A stretch of DNA of 64,000 bases from Dongia_B sp035539075 (GCA_035539075.1 DATLJB010000005.1:163643-227642); one strand, 5' to 3'. Positions 42,829 to 51,818 are shown, counted from the first letter of the stretch. The notes: generated by a model from the sequence alone, not told the origin. Numbers and translations are program-made.

Positions 42829-44109
42829 ATGGGGGCGGGTTATGGAGCGGTCGTCTTCGCTCTGTTGCTGATCACTGTGCAGCGGGCATCAGCTCAGGAA
42901 GCGCAGCAGGATGATCCGACCGCACGGCCGGCGCTTCCCGATGTCATCCAGGGCGAGAGCCTGATGGATCGGTTTAATCGTATTCATCGCCCGTCTGGTT
43001 TCGCCCTCGGACCTTTCGCAGTTACGGCGCGGATGGACCTGGCGCTCGGATACGATACGAATATCTTCGATTCTCGCCATAGAGCCAAAGATGATGGCTT
43101 TGTCGTGTCGGGGGCCGGCCTCAATGCCACATCCTTGACGCCGGATCACTTCCTCAATCTCGACGGCTTCATCGCACGGACGACCTATATCGACACCAGC
43201 AGCAATGATGTCTGGAGCGGTCGCATGACTGCGACAGGATGGAAGGATGTCGGCACGGATCTGCGGCTGAACGGTAATGCCCTGGTGGCACGGGAAGTCG
43301 AGCGCCGCGACGATCCGCAATCGAGCCCGGAGACGGAACCCGTCTCCTACTGGCACTACCAGGCCGGCACGAGTCTGGAAAGCAGATATGCCGTGGTGAC
43401 CTTCCGGGGCGGGCTATCCTATGACCGCGTGGATTACGACGATGTGCAAAGTACCAGCGGCAAGATAAACCTCGATTTTCGCAACATGAACGAGATAGAT
43501 GCGACGACCCGCGCCACATATAACGTCGGCGAGGATCGCTCCTTCTATCTCGATGTCATCGGAAATATCCGGTTGCCGGACGATAAGCGGGACAATTTCG
43601 GCGTCGAGCGCCAATCCAGCGGAACCGTGGTGTCCCTCGGCGCCGATTACGCGTTGACGCCTCTGATCCGGCTGGTGGCCTCGGCGGGTTACAGGCTACA
43701 GATCTACCAGGACAGTGATGTGGACAACGTGTCGGGACCGGTTGGCAGCTTACAGATGCTTTGGCAGCCAACCGACACGACCGAGGTGGGAGCGCTGTTC
43801 TCCCACGACTTCTATGAAAGCTTCGACTTCCAGTCACCGGGCTATTGGCTGGATGTCGGCCGCGTCAGCATAACCCAGCAGGTCCGGCGCGACATCGTTC
43901 TGGTCGGCCAGGCAACGATAGGTTCGCGTGATTTCATCTCCAGTTCCCGCAGCGAAACATTCTATGCCTTCGATGCCAGCTTGAAGTGGGGGGTGATGCC
44001 GGGCCTGATCGTCAGCCTCGACAACACCTATGAGATCCAGACCGCCAACGCAGATAACGGCGGTTTCAATAGTAACGTTACGCTTCTGCATGTCACCAAG
44101 TCCTTCTAG
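42829..44109 (+). CDS. Outer-membrane beta-barrel protein of the EPS locus (BBP2-like)
   Basis: I choose ATG 42829, which gives the signal peptide MGAGYGAVVFALLLITVQRASAQ and a 426-residue protein; the frame is open to 42703. The mature part starts with a short linker and then alternates beta strands ending in aromatic residues (ARMDLALGYDTNIFDS, VTFRGGLSYDRVDY, LTPLIRLVASAGYRLQIYQ), ending in VTLLHVTKSF. A C-terminal Phe is typical of BAM-dependent barrels. Such proteins accompany Wza-type systems and may serve as secretion channel or modification partner. Specific role unknown. Its stop overlaps the ribosome site of the next gene. Confidence 0.75.
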   Translation: MGAGYGAVVFALLLITVQRASAQEAQQDDPTARPALPDVIQGESLMDRFNRIHRPSGFALGPFAVTARMDLALGYDTNIFDSRHRAKDDGFVVSGAGLNATSLTPDHFLNLDGFIARTTYIDTSSNDVWSGRMTATGWKDVGTDLRLNGNALVAREVERRDDPQSSPETEPVSYWHYQAGTSLESRYAVVTFRGGLSYDRVDYDDVQSTSGKINLDFRNMNEIDATTRATYNVGEDRSFYLDVIGNIRLPDDKRDNFGVERQSSGTVVSLGADYALTPLIRLVASAGYRLQIYQDSDVDNVSGPVGSLQMLWQPTDTTEVGALFSHDFYESFDFQSPGYWLDVGRVSITQQVRRDIVLVGQATIGSRDFISSSRSETFYAFDASLKWGVMPGLIVSLDNTYEIQTANADNGGFNSNVTLLHVTKSF

Positions 44110-44119
44110 GAGGAAAATC

Positions 44120-44716
44120 ATGCGCCCATCGGGAAACCTGCTTCACATGCGGATTGCCGGCAGATCTATCGGCGGTTCCGTCCATGCTATGGTGATGGCA
44201 GTCTTCTGCCTGTTGCTGTTCGCCTGCAGCTCCATGCCGCCGCTGAATAACGCGACCGAGGCGGAGAGCCGCCTGGCATCCGGCGACAAGATCAGGGTCC
44301 AGGTCTATGAGCATCCTGAATTCTCCGGCGATTTCGTGCTCGCGGCGGATGGATCGATCTCCGTGCCGACGGCGGGCGCCGTCTCCCTGGCTGGAAAGAG
44401 CTTGCGTCAGGCCGAGACCGAAGTTGCCCAGAAGCTCAAGCAGGAGCTGAACAAGCCGCAAGTCAGTATCAACATGCTGGAATACCGGCCGATCTATGTC
44501 CTCGGCCAAGTCACCCAGCCCGGGCAATATCCGTTCATGAGCGGGATGAAGGTTCTGAACGCCATTGCCTTGGCGCGTGGCTATACCTACCGGGCCGATC
44601 CGTCGCGGATCACGGTCATCCGCGGCGATGACGCAAACGCCAGGCCGATGAAGGCGACAGAGGCGGATTCCCTCCAGCCGGGTGATACGATCAAGGTATT
44701 GGAGAGCTGGTTCTAG
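44120..44716 (+). CDS. Polysaccharide export lipoprotein (Wza/BexD/GumB family)
   Basis: ATG 44120 follows a perfect AGGAGG (44109-44114). 198 residues. The signal ends in the lipobox LLLFACSS. The Poly_export domain follows (SGDKIRVQVYEHPEFSGDFVLAADGSISVPTAGAVSLAGKSL), then a SLBB domain (PIYVLGQVTQPGQYPFMSGMKVLNAIALARG). At this size it lacks the long C-terminal helix of E. coli Wza and resembles GumB/ExoF-like short exporters. The separate barrel gene upstream may supply the outer-membrane channel. Role: periplasmic and outer-membrane export of the polymer. Confidence 0.93.
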   Translation: MRPSGNLLHMRIAGRSIGGSVHAMVMAVFCLLLFACSSMPPLNNATEAESRLASGDKIRVQVYEHPEFSGDFVLAADGSISVPTAGAVSLAGKSLRQAETEVAQKLKQELNKPQVSINMLEYRPIYVLGQVTQPGQYPFMSGMKVLNAIALARGYTYRADPSRITVIRGDDANARPMKATEADSLQPGDTIKVLESWF

Positions 44717-44725
44717 AACGCGGTT

Positions 44726-44760
44726 GTTTCGAGTGGAAGCGGATAGGCTTCACTTGAAAC
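44726..44760. terminator. Hairpin between convergent export and GMC genes
   Basis: GTTTCGAGTGGAAGC pairs with GCTTCACTTGAAAC, with one G-T wobble and one bulge. It lies just after the export-lipoprotein stop and could end transcription from either side. Confidence 0.55.
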
Positions 44761-44842
44761 GTGAATCCGGCTGTAAGACGCCGGGTATAGGCGGCAAATC
44801 AGAAGGAAATGCAGGACGCGCCGGCAACCGGCGATGCCGGCC

Positions 44843-46246
44843 CTAGGCCGCGCGCTGCTTCAAGTGATCGGACAGGCGCAGCGCCAGGGCGGCAATGGTC
44901 AATCCGGTATTGGCATAGCCGGTGGAAGGAAGGGTCGAGCCGTCGCAGATATAGGCATTGTCGATGCCGAAGATCTGGCAAGTGCTGTCGCAGACGCCGT
45001 CCTTGTCCGACCGTGACATCCGGCACGTTCCGGAATGATGCGCCGCGCTGTGCAGGGTCTTTTCCCATTGATCGAAAAAGCGGCTCTCCAGCACGATGCC
45101 GCCCATTTTTTCCAGCAGCTGGCGCAAAAGCGCGCCGATCTGTTCCGTGTAGCGGTCTGTAATGCGCCAGTCGCGGACAATGCCGTCCGTCCGCTCGTCG
45201 CGATAGACCGAACGATGCTGGTCGGGAACCTCGCTCGCGACCAAGCGAAGCACATAATAGTCGGTGGGAAGCTGTAGGCCGAGTTTGAAGGACAGCACCT
45301 CGCGAATGTCGTCGCGGCTCGCTGCGAGGGCGGCCAGCGCGGAGAGCTTGAACGGCGAGTTGCGCAGATTGACCAGGACGCTTTGTACCCGGTCGCGGCG
45401 ATCGCCGTGGGATACGACGGAGGCGGGACGCAGGAAAACCGAGATCTTTAGCCCGCTCTGATCCCGGGCCACGATCGGCGTCTGCAATGCGCCGGCGATA
45501 CGACGTTGGCGGAAATTCCATATGTCATAGAGCCGGCTCTTCAGTTTCACCTTTGCGATCATGCCCATCGGATGATCGATATAGTGGCGTCCCGCGGCTT
45601 CGAGCGAGGGCAGGGAAAAGGCCTTTGCCGTGGCCTGTACCAGCAGGGGAGAGGACAGGCCGCCAGCGCTGAGGATGACAATATCCGCTTTCAATTCTGC
45701 CGGACGGCCGAGGTCATCCTCGAAAACCAGGCCGGTGACGCGACCATCCTCGACGATAAGCCGTCGCGCCCGCCCGGTCACAACACGAACGGATCGGTCG
45801 GCCAATCCGAGGGAGTGCCACAGGTTGCGGCGCCGCTGCGGGTAGAACAGGCCGTTGCCGATCAATTCAGGCGGAATCCCGCGCGCGACATGGAGTTGCC
45901 GCAACTCATCGTAGCATGAAGCGACGTCTTCGCGCGAAACGCCGGACAAGAGAGGATAGGCCTTGGACAGATAGGGAAGGAGCTCCTGCTGGCTGATTGG
46001 CCAACTGGCATAATCGTCGTCTTCAAGTTCGATCAGACCATTGTTCCACAAAGCGCTGGTGCCGCCGGGGCCGCTGCCGACATGTGGCGATAATCCGGCG
46101 GGGCGACTGACATCCGTCAGCGGTACGGCGAGACTGCCATTGTGCTGCGCAAGCTCGACGACGGTGACATCGAATGTCTGCGCGAGCTCGGCGGCTAGAA
46201 TCGAACCGGCCAGGCCGGCACCGACGATAATGACACTCTGCGCCAT
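44843..46246 (-). CDS. GMC-type FAD-dependent oxidoreductase
   Basis: A 467-residue flavoprotein. VIIVGAGLAGSILAAELA (residues 5-22) is the FAD-binding fingerprint, and the C-terminal GMC region is recognised by AAHHSGTCRMS (active-site His and Gly-Thr) and YICDGSTLPSTGYANTGLTIAALALRLSD. It lacks a signal peptide, so it acts in the cytoplasm. GMC enzymes oxidise alcohols or sugars, for example pyranose or gluconate. Its position inside the EPS locus suggests oxidation of a sugar or lipid-linked intermediate. It is on the strand opposite to most EPS genes. Confidence 0.85.
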   Translation of the reverse strand: MAQSVIIVGAGLAGSILAAELAQTFDVTVVELAQHNGSLAVPLTDVSRPAGLSPHVGSGPGGTSALWNNGLIELEDDDYASWPISQQELLPYLSKAYPLLSGVSREDVASCYDELRQLHVARGIPPELIGNGLFYPQRRRNLWHSLGLADRSVRVVTGRARRLIVEDGRVTGLVFEDDLGRPAELKADIVILSAGGLSSPLLVQATAKAFSLPSLEAAGRHYIDHPMGMIAKVKLKSRLYDIWNFRQRRIAGALQTPIVARDQSGLKISVFLRPASVVSHGDRRDRVQSVLVNLRNSPFKLSALAALAASRDDIREVLSFKLGLQLPTDYYVLRLVASEVPDQHRSVYRDERTDGIVRDWRITDRYTEQIGALLRQLLEKMGGIVLESRFFDQWEKTLHSAAHHSGTCRMSRSDKDGVCDSTCQIFGIDNAYICDGSTLPSTGYANTGLTIAALALRLSDHLKQRAA

Positions 46247-46566
46247 AGCTCACATCTGGTCTTGTTGCAGCGGAAGAAATGTCAATGCACGGCACGGTAT
46301 AGAACCCGTCGGTCGCCGCATAATGGTTCCCGTCGCATCTTCAATCGCAAGCATGACAGAGAAGCAGTTTTCGCCCACTAACATATGTTGGCTGCGATGC
46401 GTTTTATGCGGCGCAAGGACCGCGCATCATCGTTCGGGCGCGCGAATGACATCGACCACGCGTCGTCACCGTGCTATCGTTTTTGAGAGCTAAGATCATC
46501 GCATCGGAGTGGTCCGGCACGCCCTCTTCCAGCGATCGAAATGACAGCGCAATTCGGCGAGGCAGC
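46247..46566. promoter_or_regulatory. Divergent region between the GMC gene and a hypothetical gene
   Basis: 320 nt without a gene. It includes ACATATGTTG at 46381-46390, a sequence also present upstream of wzz (49896-49905). The shared 10-mer is short and may be chance. Confidence 0.35.
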
Positions 46567-46980
46567 ATGAGCAGAAGTCAGGCGATCAGCAGGCGAAAGC
46601 TGAGTCAGAAGACATATTATCACTTCAGCGAGGCAGAGTTCCGTGCTTGGCTGGCTGCGTGGCGTGCAACGCGCGCCGCGCTCGAAGACGCCAAGGTCAT
46701 CATAGAAGAGGAACTGAAGGCGGCTGCGAGCGGCAATGAGACGAAACTGCGCCAGGCGCTTATCGACATCGAAGAAAAGATCGCCCATCACGTCGATTTG
46801 AAGCTCTCGTTTTACGCCAATTCGGTTGCGCTATCCGTCCCTGCGCCCGGCAGCCAGAACGTCCTGGAACAGCTTGCGGATAACGTCGACCGCCTGATCG
46901 GATCCGCCGATGATGTTACCCATGTTCATAGTCTGGCGGCAGACATCTTCCAGCGCTTCAACGCCTCGACGCTGGGCTGA
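46567..46980 (+). CDS. Hypothetical protein, helical, in the EPS locus
   Basis: A 137-residue protein from ATG 46567, with GGCGAGG upstream. It is mostly charged helices (FRAWLAAWRATRAALEDAKVIIEEELKAAASG, LRQALIDIEEKIAHHVDLKL) and ends in LAADIFQRFNAS. No signal peptide or TM segment. I recognise no family. Codon use is like its neighbours, so I think it is real. Confidence 0.55.
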   Translation: MSRSQAISRRKLSQKTYYHFSEAEFRAWLAAWRATRAALEDAKVIIEEELKAAASGNETKLRQALIDIEEKIAHHVDLKLSFYANSVALSVPAPGSQNVLEQLADNVDRLIGSADDVTHVHSLAADIFQRFNASTLG

Positions 46981-47179
46981 AAATCCCGAAGCTGGGGATA
47001 AGGATCAGCTTCCTCGGGAACGTCCTCATTTGGATCAGAGGCGCCCGCCCGCTTTGCACTCTCGTTAGCCATTGCGGAACTATTTGCTCCGTTATCGCGT
47101 TGTCAGGGCTTATATTGGCACGGCCGAGCCGGATTGTTCCGGCGGCGGGTCGTGATCGTCCTGACAGCGGATTGGTGAC

Positions 47180-47455
47180 GTGGCGGCATCTTCGATGCAA
47201 GTCCGGCTTCGACCGGAACATCTGACCACAGGGAAGACGCATCGGCAGAGCGAGGCCGGGCCGAAACCGGCTGCGCGGTTGACCTGTGCGGCAGCGGCGC
47301 TGCTTGTCGGAGCCTCCGGCGCGGATCTCTTTCCTGCGAACTATGCCGATACCTGCCATCCGGTGGAAGGCGGTTTCTGGCGGGGCGTAGGCGCAGCCGC
47401 CCCGTTCAGCGCGCTGCTGTGGATCGCGATCCTGTTCGCGATCGGAGCCTGGTAG
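47180..47455 (+). CDS. Small membrane protein of unknown function
   Basis: A 91-residue protein from GTG 47180 (ATG 47195 is possible). It has one central hydrophobic stretch (LTCAAAALLVGASGADLF) and a C-terminal helix (FSALLWIAILFAIGAW). FWRGVGAAAPFSALLW resembles FWRGVRSVLPYAVIAW in the small protein at 33361. It lies between a hypothetical gene and the minus-strand thioesterase gene. Function unknown. Confidence 0.45.
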   Translation: MAASSMQVRLRPEHLTTGKTHRQSEAGPKPAARLTCAAAALLVGASGADLFPANYADTCHPVEGGFWRGVGAAAPFSALLWIAILFAIGAW

Positions 47456-47610
47456 CCGCGTCGCGCCGCAGCCTATCCCCCATCGCCGCGGATCCGGAAA
47501 GCTCCCGTGGGGCGCCTTTCTACAGCGATCGCCGATCGCAGTTCACCGAACCGCACGGCCGAGGCGTGCAGGCCTTCACGGCCGATCGGCCAGCGAGGCG
47601 TCGCCGGCGT

Positions 47611-48852
47611 TCAGGCCGGTATTGCGCAAGCGGATTTCTGCCGCCGGGCCTGCTCGATCTCCGCAAGGCAGATCGATACCTTGGACGCCACGGCCGAGAC
47701 ATGCGGTGGGCTGAGCATTGTTATGTGATCGCCTGGCGTCGGCAACAGAATGATCTCACGCACCAAGCGCGACCAGGTCAAGACGGGGTCACAGGCCAGC
47801 GCGTCACCGAACTCGGCCTGGAAGAGATAGAGCTCGCCGTCATAGAAGGTCGGTTTATAGCGCGCCGCCATGCCTATAGCGGCATCGCGGACACGCTGGA
47901 ATTTCGGGGGCAGATCGGGAATGTAATAGGGATCTGACTTCAGGAATGCCACCGAGGAGGGATCCGTCAGGTAGCGATGCTTGATCTTACGCCAGACGCG
48001 ATGGACTTTGTCGGGCACCCGTCCAACCGATGCGGCCAGCCGAGAGACCGCCTTGCCGAGGCGATGGTTGACCGGTTCGCTCTGCGCCTTCTGCTGTTCC
48101 CCGGCGGTGTCGCGGGGCGACGAACCGGCCTTTCCGGCGCGGCGCACCATGAAACTCAGCCAGATGTCAAACGGCCATGCGCGCTCGGCAAAATTGGTGT
48201 CCAACACGCCGAAGAAATCGACCTTGGCGCCGCGGGCCGCTGCATGCCGGGCCATTTCGAAGGCCGTCACGCCGCCGGCCGAATGGCCCAGGAAGCGAAA
48301 TGGCCCGCCGGGATAGACGTGGCGAGCGAGGTCGAAATTCTCCTGGCCGAACCGAACGGTATCGCTGGGCGGCGGGTCGACGCCGTCGAGGCCCGGCGCG
48401 GAAAAAGCATAGATCGTGCCGCCATAGGCGATCTCTTTGGATAAGGCCAGCAGCTCGAAGACGACGCCGCCGAGCCCAGGTACAAGAAAAAGCGGCGGAA
48501 CACGCTCATCACCCTTCCGCAAAAGGACGAGCCTGGCAAGTGGCGGTGTTTCGCGGGTTGTAGCGATGCGGGCCAGGTCGGCGACCGTCGGGGCATCGAA
48601 GAAGGCCGAGAGAGGCAAGTCGAAGTCAAACCGGCGCCGGAACTCGCGCAGGAAAAGGAACGCCTTTCTTATGTCGGATGTGAGATCGACAAACCTGCTT
48701 TCGGCGGTGAGCCGACGAATCTTCAGCAATTTCTCCATCATCTGGATAATCTGCAGAACCGTAGCCTCGTCTGGCTCCTCGATCAGCCTATCCGCGAGAT
48801 CCGCCGGCGGCACAACTGAATGTGTCGGTAGAAAGCTGAATTGTTGATTCAT
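47611..48852 (-). CDS. Degenerate carrier domain fused to a type I thioesterase
   Basis: A 413-residue protein from ATG 48852 (GGGAGGG upstream). Residues about 25-105 have the outline of an acyl/peptidyl carrier domain (ILQIIQMM-like helix 1, FLREFRRRFDFDLPLSAFFDAPTVADLARI), but the phosphopantetheine Ser of the DxGGxS motif is absent (FVDLTSDIRKA). From about residue 115 a thioesterase domain follows: PLFLVPGLGG, the nucleophile in FLGHSAGG, the region FGVLDTN, and the catalytic His in PTPGDHITML. It resembles the terminal didomain of NRPS/PKS proteins, but no other NRPS gene is near. In an EPS locus it may transfer or remove an acyl group. Function unknown. Confidence 0.8.
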   Translation of the reverse strand: MNQQFSFLPTHSVVPPADLADRLIEEPDEATVLQIIQMMEKLLKIRRLTAESRFVDLTSDIRKAFLFLREFRRRFDFDLPLSAFFDAPTVADLARIATTRETPPLARLVLLRKGDERVPPLFLVPGLGGVVFELLALSKEIAYGGTIYAFSAPGLDGVDPPPSDTVRFGQENFDLARHVYPGGPFRFLGHSAGGVTAFEMARHAAARGAKVDFFGVLDTNFAERAWPFDIWLSFMVRRAGKAGSSPRDTAGEQQKAQSEPVNHRLGKAVSRLAASVGRVPDKVHRVWRKIKHRYLTDPSSVAFLKSDPYYIPDLPPKFQRVRDAAIGMAARYKPTFYDGELYLFQAEFGDALACDPVLTWSRLVREIILLPTPGDHITMLSPPHVSAVASKVSICLAEIEQARRQKSACAIPA

Positions 48853-48934
48853 CGACCCTCCCATCCAAGCCCAAGCGATGTCGCCTGAGACCAACTTCAT
48901 AGCTGCGGGAATACGCCACTGTCCTGCGGGGTTG

Positions 48935-49693
48935 CTAAATCAGGCGGTACAGCCAGTCGGGGATCCGTTTTTCGCGACAATTGAAGACCGTGCCGAGGCA
49001 GACGCCGCCGAATTGCCCGATACTGTCATGCGTCCACTCGATAATGCCGCGTCGCGCATGGCCGGAACGGACGACGACGATCGTGCCATCCGCATAACGG
49101 GTGAGCGCGAGACTGTCGGCGGCATTGCTGGCGGCGGGGCAGTCCAGAACAATTCCGGCGAAGTCCAGCTTCAGGAATTCAAAGAGTTCGCGAAGTTCCG
49201 CGACATCGATCTCGAGCATGGAATTGGCGTTGGTCGACAGCCGCGCATAATGCAACCGCGCGGTATCCGGAACCCGTTCTATCGCTGAATCAAGCCGGCC
49301 GGAGCCCAGGAAGGCATCGATCAGGGACGGGCGCGCACTTGCATTTCGGTCGTCGCCGCAGCAATCGATGATCAAAGTCGGCAACGCATATTCGTAGGAG
49401 GCGGCAAGCGCAAAGCTCCAGGATATCGTCGTGGTTCCTTCGCCCGGCGTCGAGGCCAGAAACTGCAGGACAAAGGATTTGTCCTCTTCCTTCAGCGCGT
49501 CCACGGCATAGAACAGCTTGATGATCTCCGGATCGAGCGTCAACCGCCGCCCCTCGATCGGAACGATCGCGCGCCTTCCCTTGCTGCCTGAAGGTACAAG
49601 AGATCGTCCGGGGGAAACGCCATTCGCAGCGTCGTTATCGGCGGCGCCGCCCTCGTCATTGGCATCTCGTGCGTCACTGCTATCCATTCTCAT
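48935..49693 (-). CDS. CpsD/CapB-like exopolysaccharide ATPase with a variant Walker A
   Basis: A 252-residue protein of the BY-kinase cytoplasmic-domain type. FLASTPGEGTTTISWSFALAAS is the Walker A position, where Thr replaces the usual Lys of GEGKS/T. LPTLIIDCCGDD is the Walker A' and FAGIVLDCPA the Walker B. There is no Tyr-rich C-terminal tail. A 'GEGT' variant is known to me from several polysaccharide loci. With Wzz divergent next to it, it probably takes part in chain-length control without full kinase activity. The acidic 40-residue N-tail is not conserved. Confidence 0.82.
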   Translation of the reverse strand: MRMDSSDARDANDEGGAADNDAANGVSPGRSLVPSGSKGRRAIVPIEGRRLTLDPEIIKLFYAVDALKEEDKSFVLQFLASTPGEGTTTISWSFALAASYEYALPTLIIDCCGDDRNASARPSLIDAFLGSGRLDSAIERVPDTARLHYARLSTNANSMLEIDVAELRELFEFLKLDFAGIVLDCPAASNAADSLALTRYADGTIVVVRSGHARRGIIEWTHDSIGQFGGVCLGTVFNCREKRIPDWLYRLI

Positions 49694-50032
49694 TTTCGCC
49701 AGCCTGTTTGTGATGAGGGTGCTTCATGTCGTGCCACGGTGATCGCAGAATGAGGTCCTCGCCCGAGGAGAAGGAGTCTGCTGACCCTCGACATCACGTC
49801 GCGGCAGTTGCTTCATTATAAGAAACTTGTATCGCGTTCGCAGCAAAAACCTGTTACGATCTATTAAAGTTATCGCTGTGCCACAGCGATTTCTTACATA
49901 TGTTGCAAATTGGACGAAGGAGAAAATGAGCGACGCGGATACCAGAGAAGCAGAAATTGAGTGCGCGATATCGCAGATATAGAAATCTCTAACTTAAGTT
50001 AGTCGGCCTTAACCGGGACAGAAGACAGTGAG
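49694..50032. promoter_or_regulatory. Divergent region between the CpsD-like and Wzz genes
   Basis: 339 nt without a gene, relatively A/T-rich. It holds a perfect palindrome at 49872-49890 and ACATATGTTG at 49896-49905. Both probably relate to regulation of wzz or the CpsD-like gene. Confidence 0.5.
49872..49890. promoter_or_regulatory. 19-bp perfect palindrome (ATCGCTGTG-C-CACAGCGAT)
   Basis: Nine-bp arms around a single C, 143-161 bp upstream of the Wzz ATG. The arms contain TGTG/CACA, a feature of Crp-type half-sites, although the central spacing is not that of E. coli CRP. A Crp-family gene lies 9 kb upstream. It could also form an RNA hairpin in a leader. Confidence 0.5.
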
Positions 50033-51583
50033 ATGAACACTATGCGCAAACATGCTTTCCCGTCGCTCCGCGAACTTCTCTTTTCTGCATTCCAGGACGG
50101 CCGGAGAATCGTCGTTCTCATGCTGCTGACGCTGCTTCTGGCGGCGGGCGCGGCAGTGGCGATCAAACCCACCTATATGGCGTCCTCCACGCTTCTTGTT
50201 CTCTTGTCGCCGGAATATGCCTATCGCCCGGAAGCCGGCGCGGAGACCTTCGTCAATATGGCGCTGGAACGCGACGCAATCCTCAGTTCCGAGATCAGCA
50301 TCCTCTCCAGCACCAAGCTGCAATATGAAGTGGTCAATAAGATAGGTCCCGAGCGGCTATATCCGGATACGGCCCAGCCGGAAAACTGGTTCACGCGGAC
50401 ATTCCACCGTCTGCTCGGTCAGAGATCGACCCGTAATCCGGCGGATCTGGCAGTCGAACGGTTTTCGCAAAATCTGATGGCCTTTCCGGATAAGTCAGGC
50501 AACACGATTCAAATTGGATTCCGCCATCGCGATCCGGTCCTGGCGGCGGAAGTCGTCAATGACCTGGTGGCGGCCTATCTGGCCGCGCGCGAGTCGGTCT
50601 ATCTCGACGTGCAATCCGACCTGGTGCAGCGACAGGTCGACAAGTTGCATGACAGCCTGGGCCTGGCCTCGGCGGAACTCGATAGATATCAGCGGGAAGC
50701 CGGCATCTCCGATTTCCCCACTCAACTGGACGTGCTGTTGCGGCAGCAGGGCGATCTGAACAGGTCGCTGCAGGCGGTCGAGACGACCATTGCGGATGCT
50801 TCACAGCGCGCCCAGACCATCAAGACGCAGCTGGCAAAGACGCCCATGGAGATCGTGCAGTTCTCCGATGATGAGAGTGATCGCAGGGTTCAAGCGACCC
50901 GCGACGCCCTGGCTGCGTTGAAGCAGAAGGAGACGGATCTGCGCCAGAGCTATACAGATAGCAGTGACAAGGTGGTCGCGGTCCGCAACCAGATTGCGGC
51001 GATGCAGGACGAAATGACGAAACTGCAGAGCAACAAAAAGCCTTCCGCCGTGCGCAAGGGGCTGAACGAGACCTATGCGACGCTGAACCTCGATTGGCTG
51101 AGGGCTGAAAGCACGCTGGCTGCTGCGACCCAGCAACGTATCGCAATCCAGCAGCAGCTGACCGCGGTCAACAAATCGGTCGCCGATCTATATGAGAAGA
51201 AAGCGGGACTTGAGGAACGTCAACGGCAGAAGGCCTTGCTGGAGCAGAATTACGCCGCGGCGATGAAGACGCTCGATGATCGGCGGATGCAGGAGAATGT
51301 CGAGGCGAAGAAGGCAACCAACGTCCGGGTTATTCAGCCGGCCGGTGCGCCCCTCAAGTCGAACGCCATTCGCATCGTGATTTTGGCGGGCGGCGCCATT
51401 ATCAGTCTTCTTGTCGGCCTTCTTACGGCCTTTCTCTCCGACGTGTTCCGCAGGGGTTTCATCTCTCCCGACAGGCTGGAGCGGACGCTTGGCGTGCGGG
51501 TGCTCGGCAGCGTCTCGTCCTCGCATAGATTCAAGGAGATCTGGTCGGTGGCGGATACCAAGCACAAATGGCTGGCTGGGTGA
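50033..51583 (+). CDS. Wzz/GumC-type chain-length determinant
   Basis: A 516-residue polysaccharide co-polymerase. TM1 at about 25-45 (IVVLMLLTLLLAAGAAVAI), a long periplasmic region with coiled coils (LVQRQVDKLHDSLGLASAELDRYQREAG and the RQQGDLNRSLQAVETTIADASQRAQTI area), then a Pro-rich entry (VIQPAGAPLKSNA) and TM2 (IVILAGGAIISLLVGLLTAF). It has no fused kinase domain; the separate CpsD-like protein divergent to it may be the partner. It controls polymer length together with the Wzy polymerase and Wza exporter. Confidence 0.93.
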   Translation: MNTMRKHAFPSLRELLFSAFQDGRRIVVLMLLTLLLAAGAAVAIKPTYMASSTLLVLLSPEYAYRPEAGAETFVNMALERDAILSSEISILSSTKLQYEVVNKIGPERLYPDTAQPENWFTRTFHRLLGQRSTRNPADLAVERFSQNLMAFPDKSGNTIQIGFRHRDPVLAAEVVNDLVAAYLAARESVYLDVQSDLVQRQVDKLHDSLGLASAELDRYQREAGISDFPTQLDVLLRQQGDLNRSLQAVETTIADASQRAQTIKTQLAKTPMEIVQFSDDESDRRVQATRDALAALKQKETDLRQSYTDSSDKVVAVRNQIAAMQDEMTKLQSNKKPSAVRKGLNETYATLNLDWLRAESTLAAATQQRIAIQQQLTAVNKSVADLYEKKAGLEERQRQKALLEQNYAAAMKTLDDRRMQENVEAKKATNVRVIQPAGAPLKSNAIRIVILAGGAIISLLVGLLTAFLSDVFRRGFISPDRLERTLGVRVLGSVSSSHRFKEIWSVADTKHKWLAG

Positions 51584-51818
51584 CAGACAGAGCGGCCGGC
51601 TGATCGCACAGGCCGGCTACGCGAGTCATGCAGGCGCCGTCATTGCAGCATGCAAGACTATCAGATTGCCATTGGGGAGGCGGGCCGGTGACGGCCGAGC
51701 GACGCGGATGGCTGTCGTGTGTGCCTTCGATAGATCATATGAGCTTCGGCATGGGTTTGGCTTGTCGCATGCGGCATAACTTCGGCGCAATTGACGGGCG
51801 TAAATGGGGGAGCCTGGA

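Noticed and set aside
46381..49905. Shared ACATATGTTG at 46381 and 49896 as a regulon motif
   Set aside because: A 10-bp match with a palindromic core is expected by chance at this window size; kept only as a note in the two region entries.
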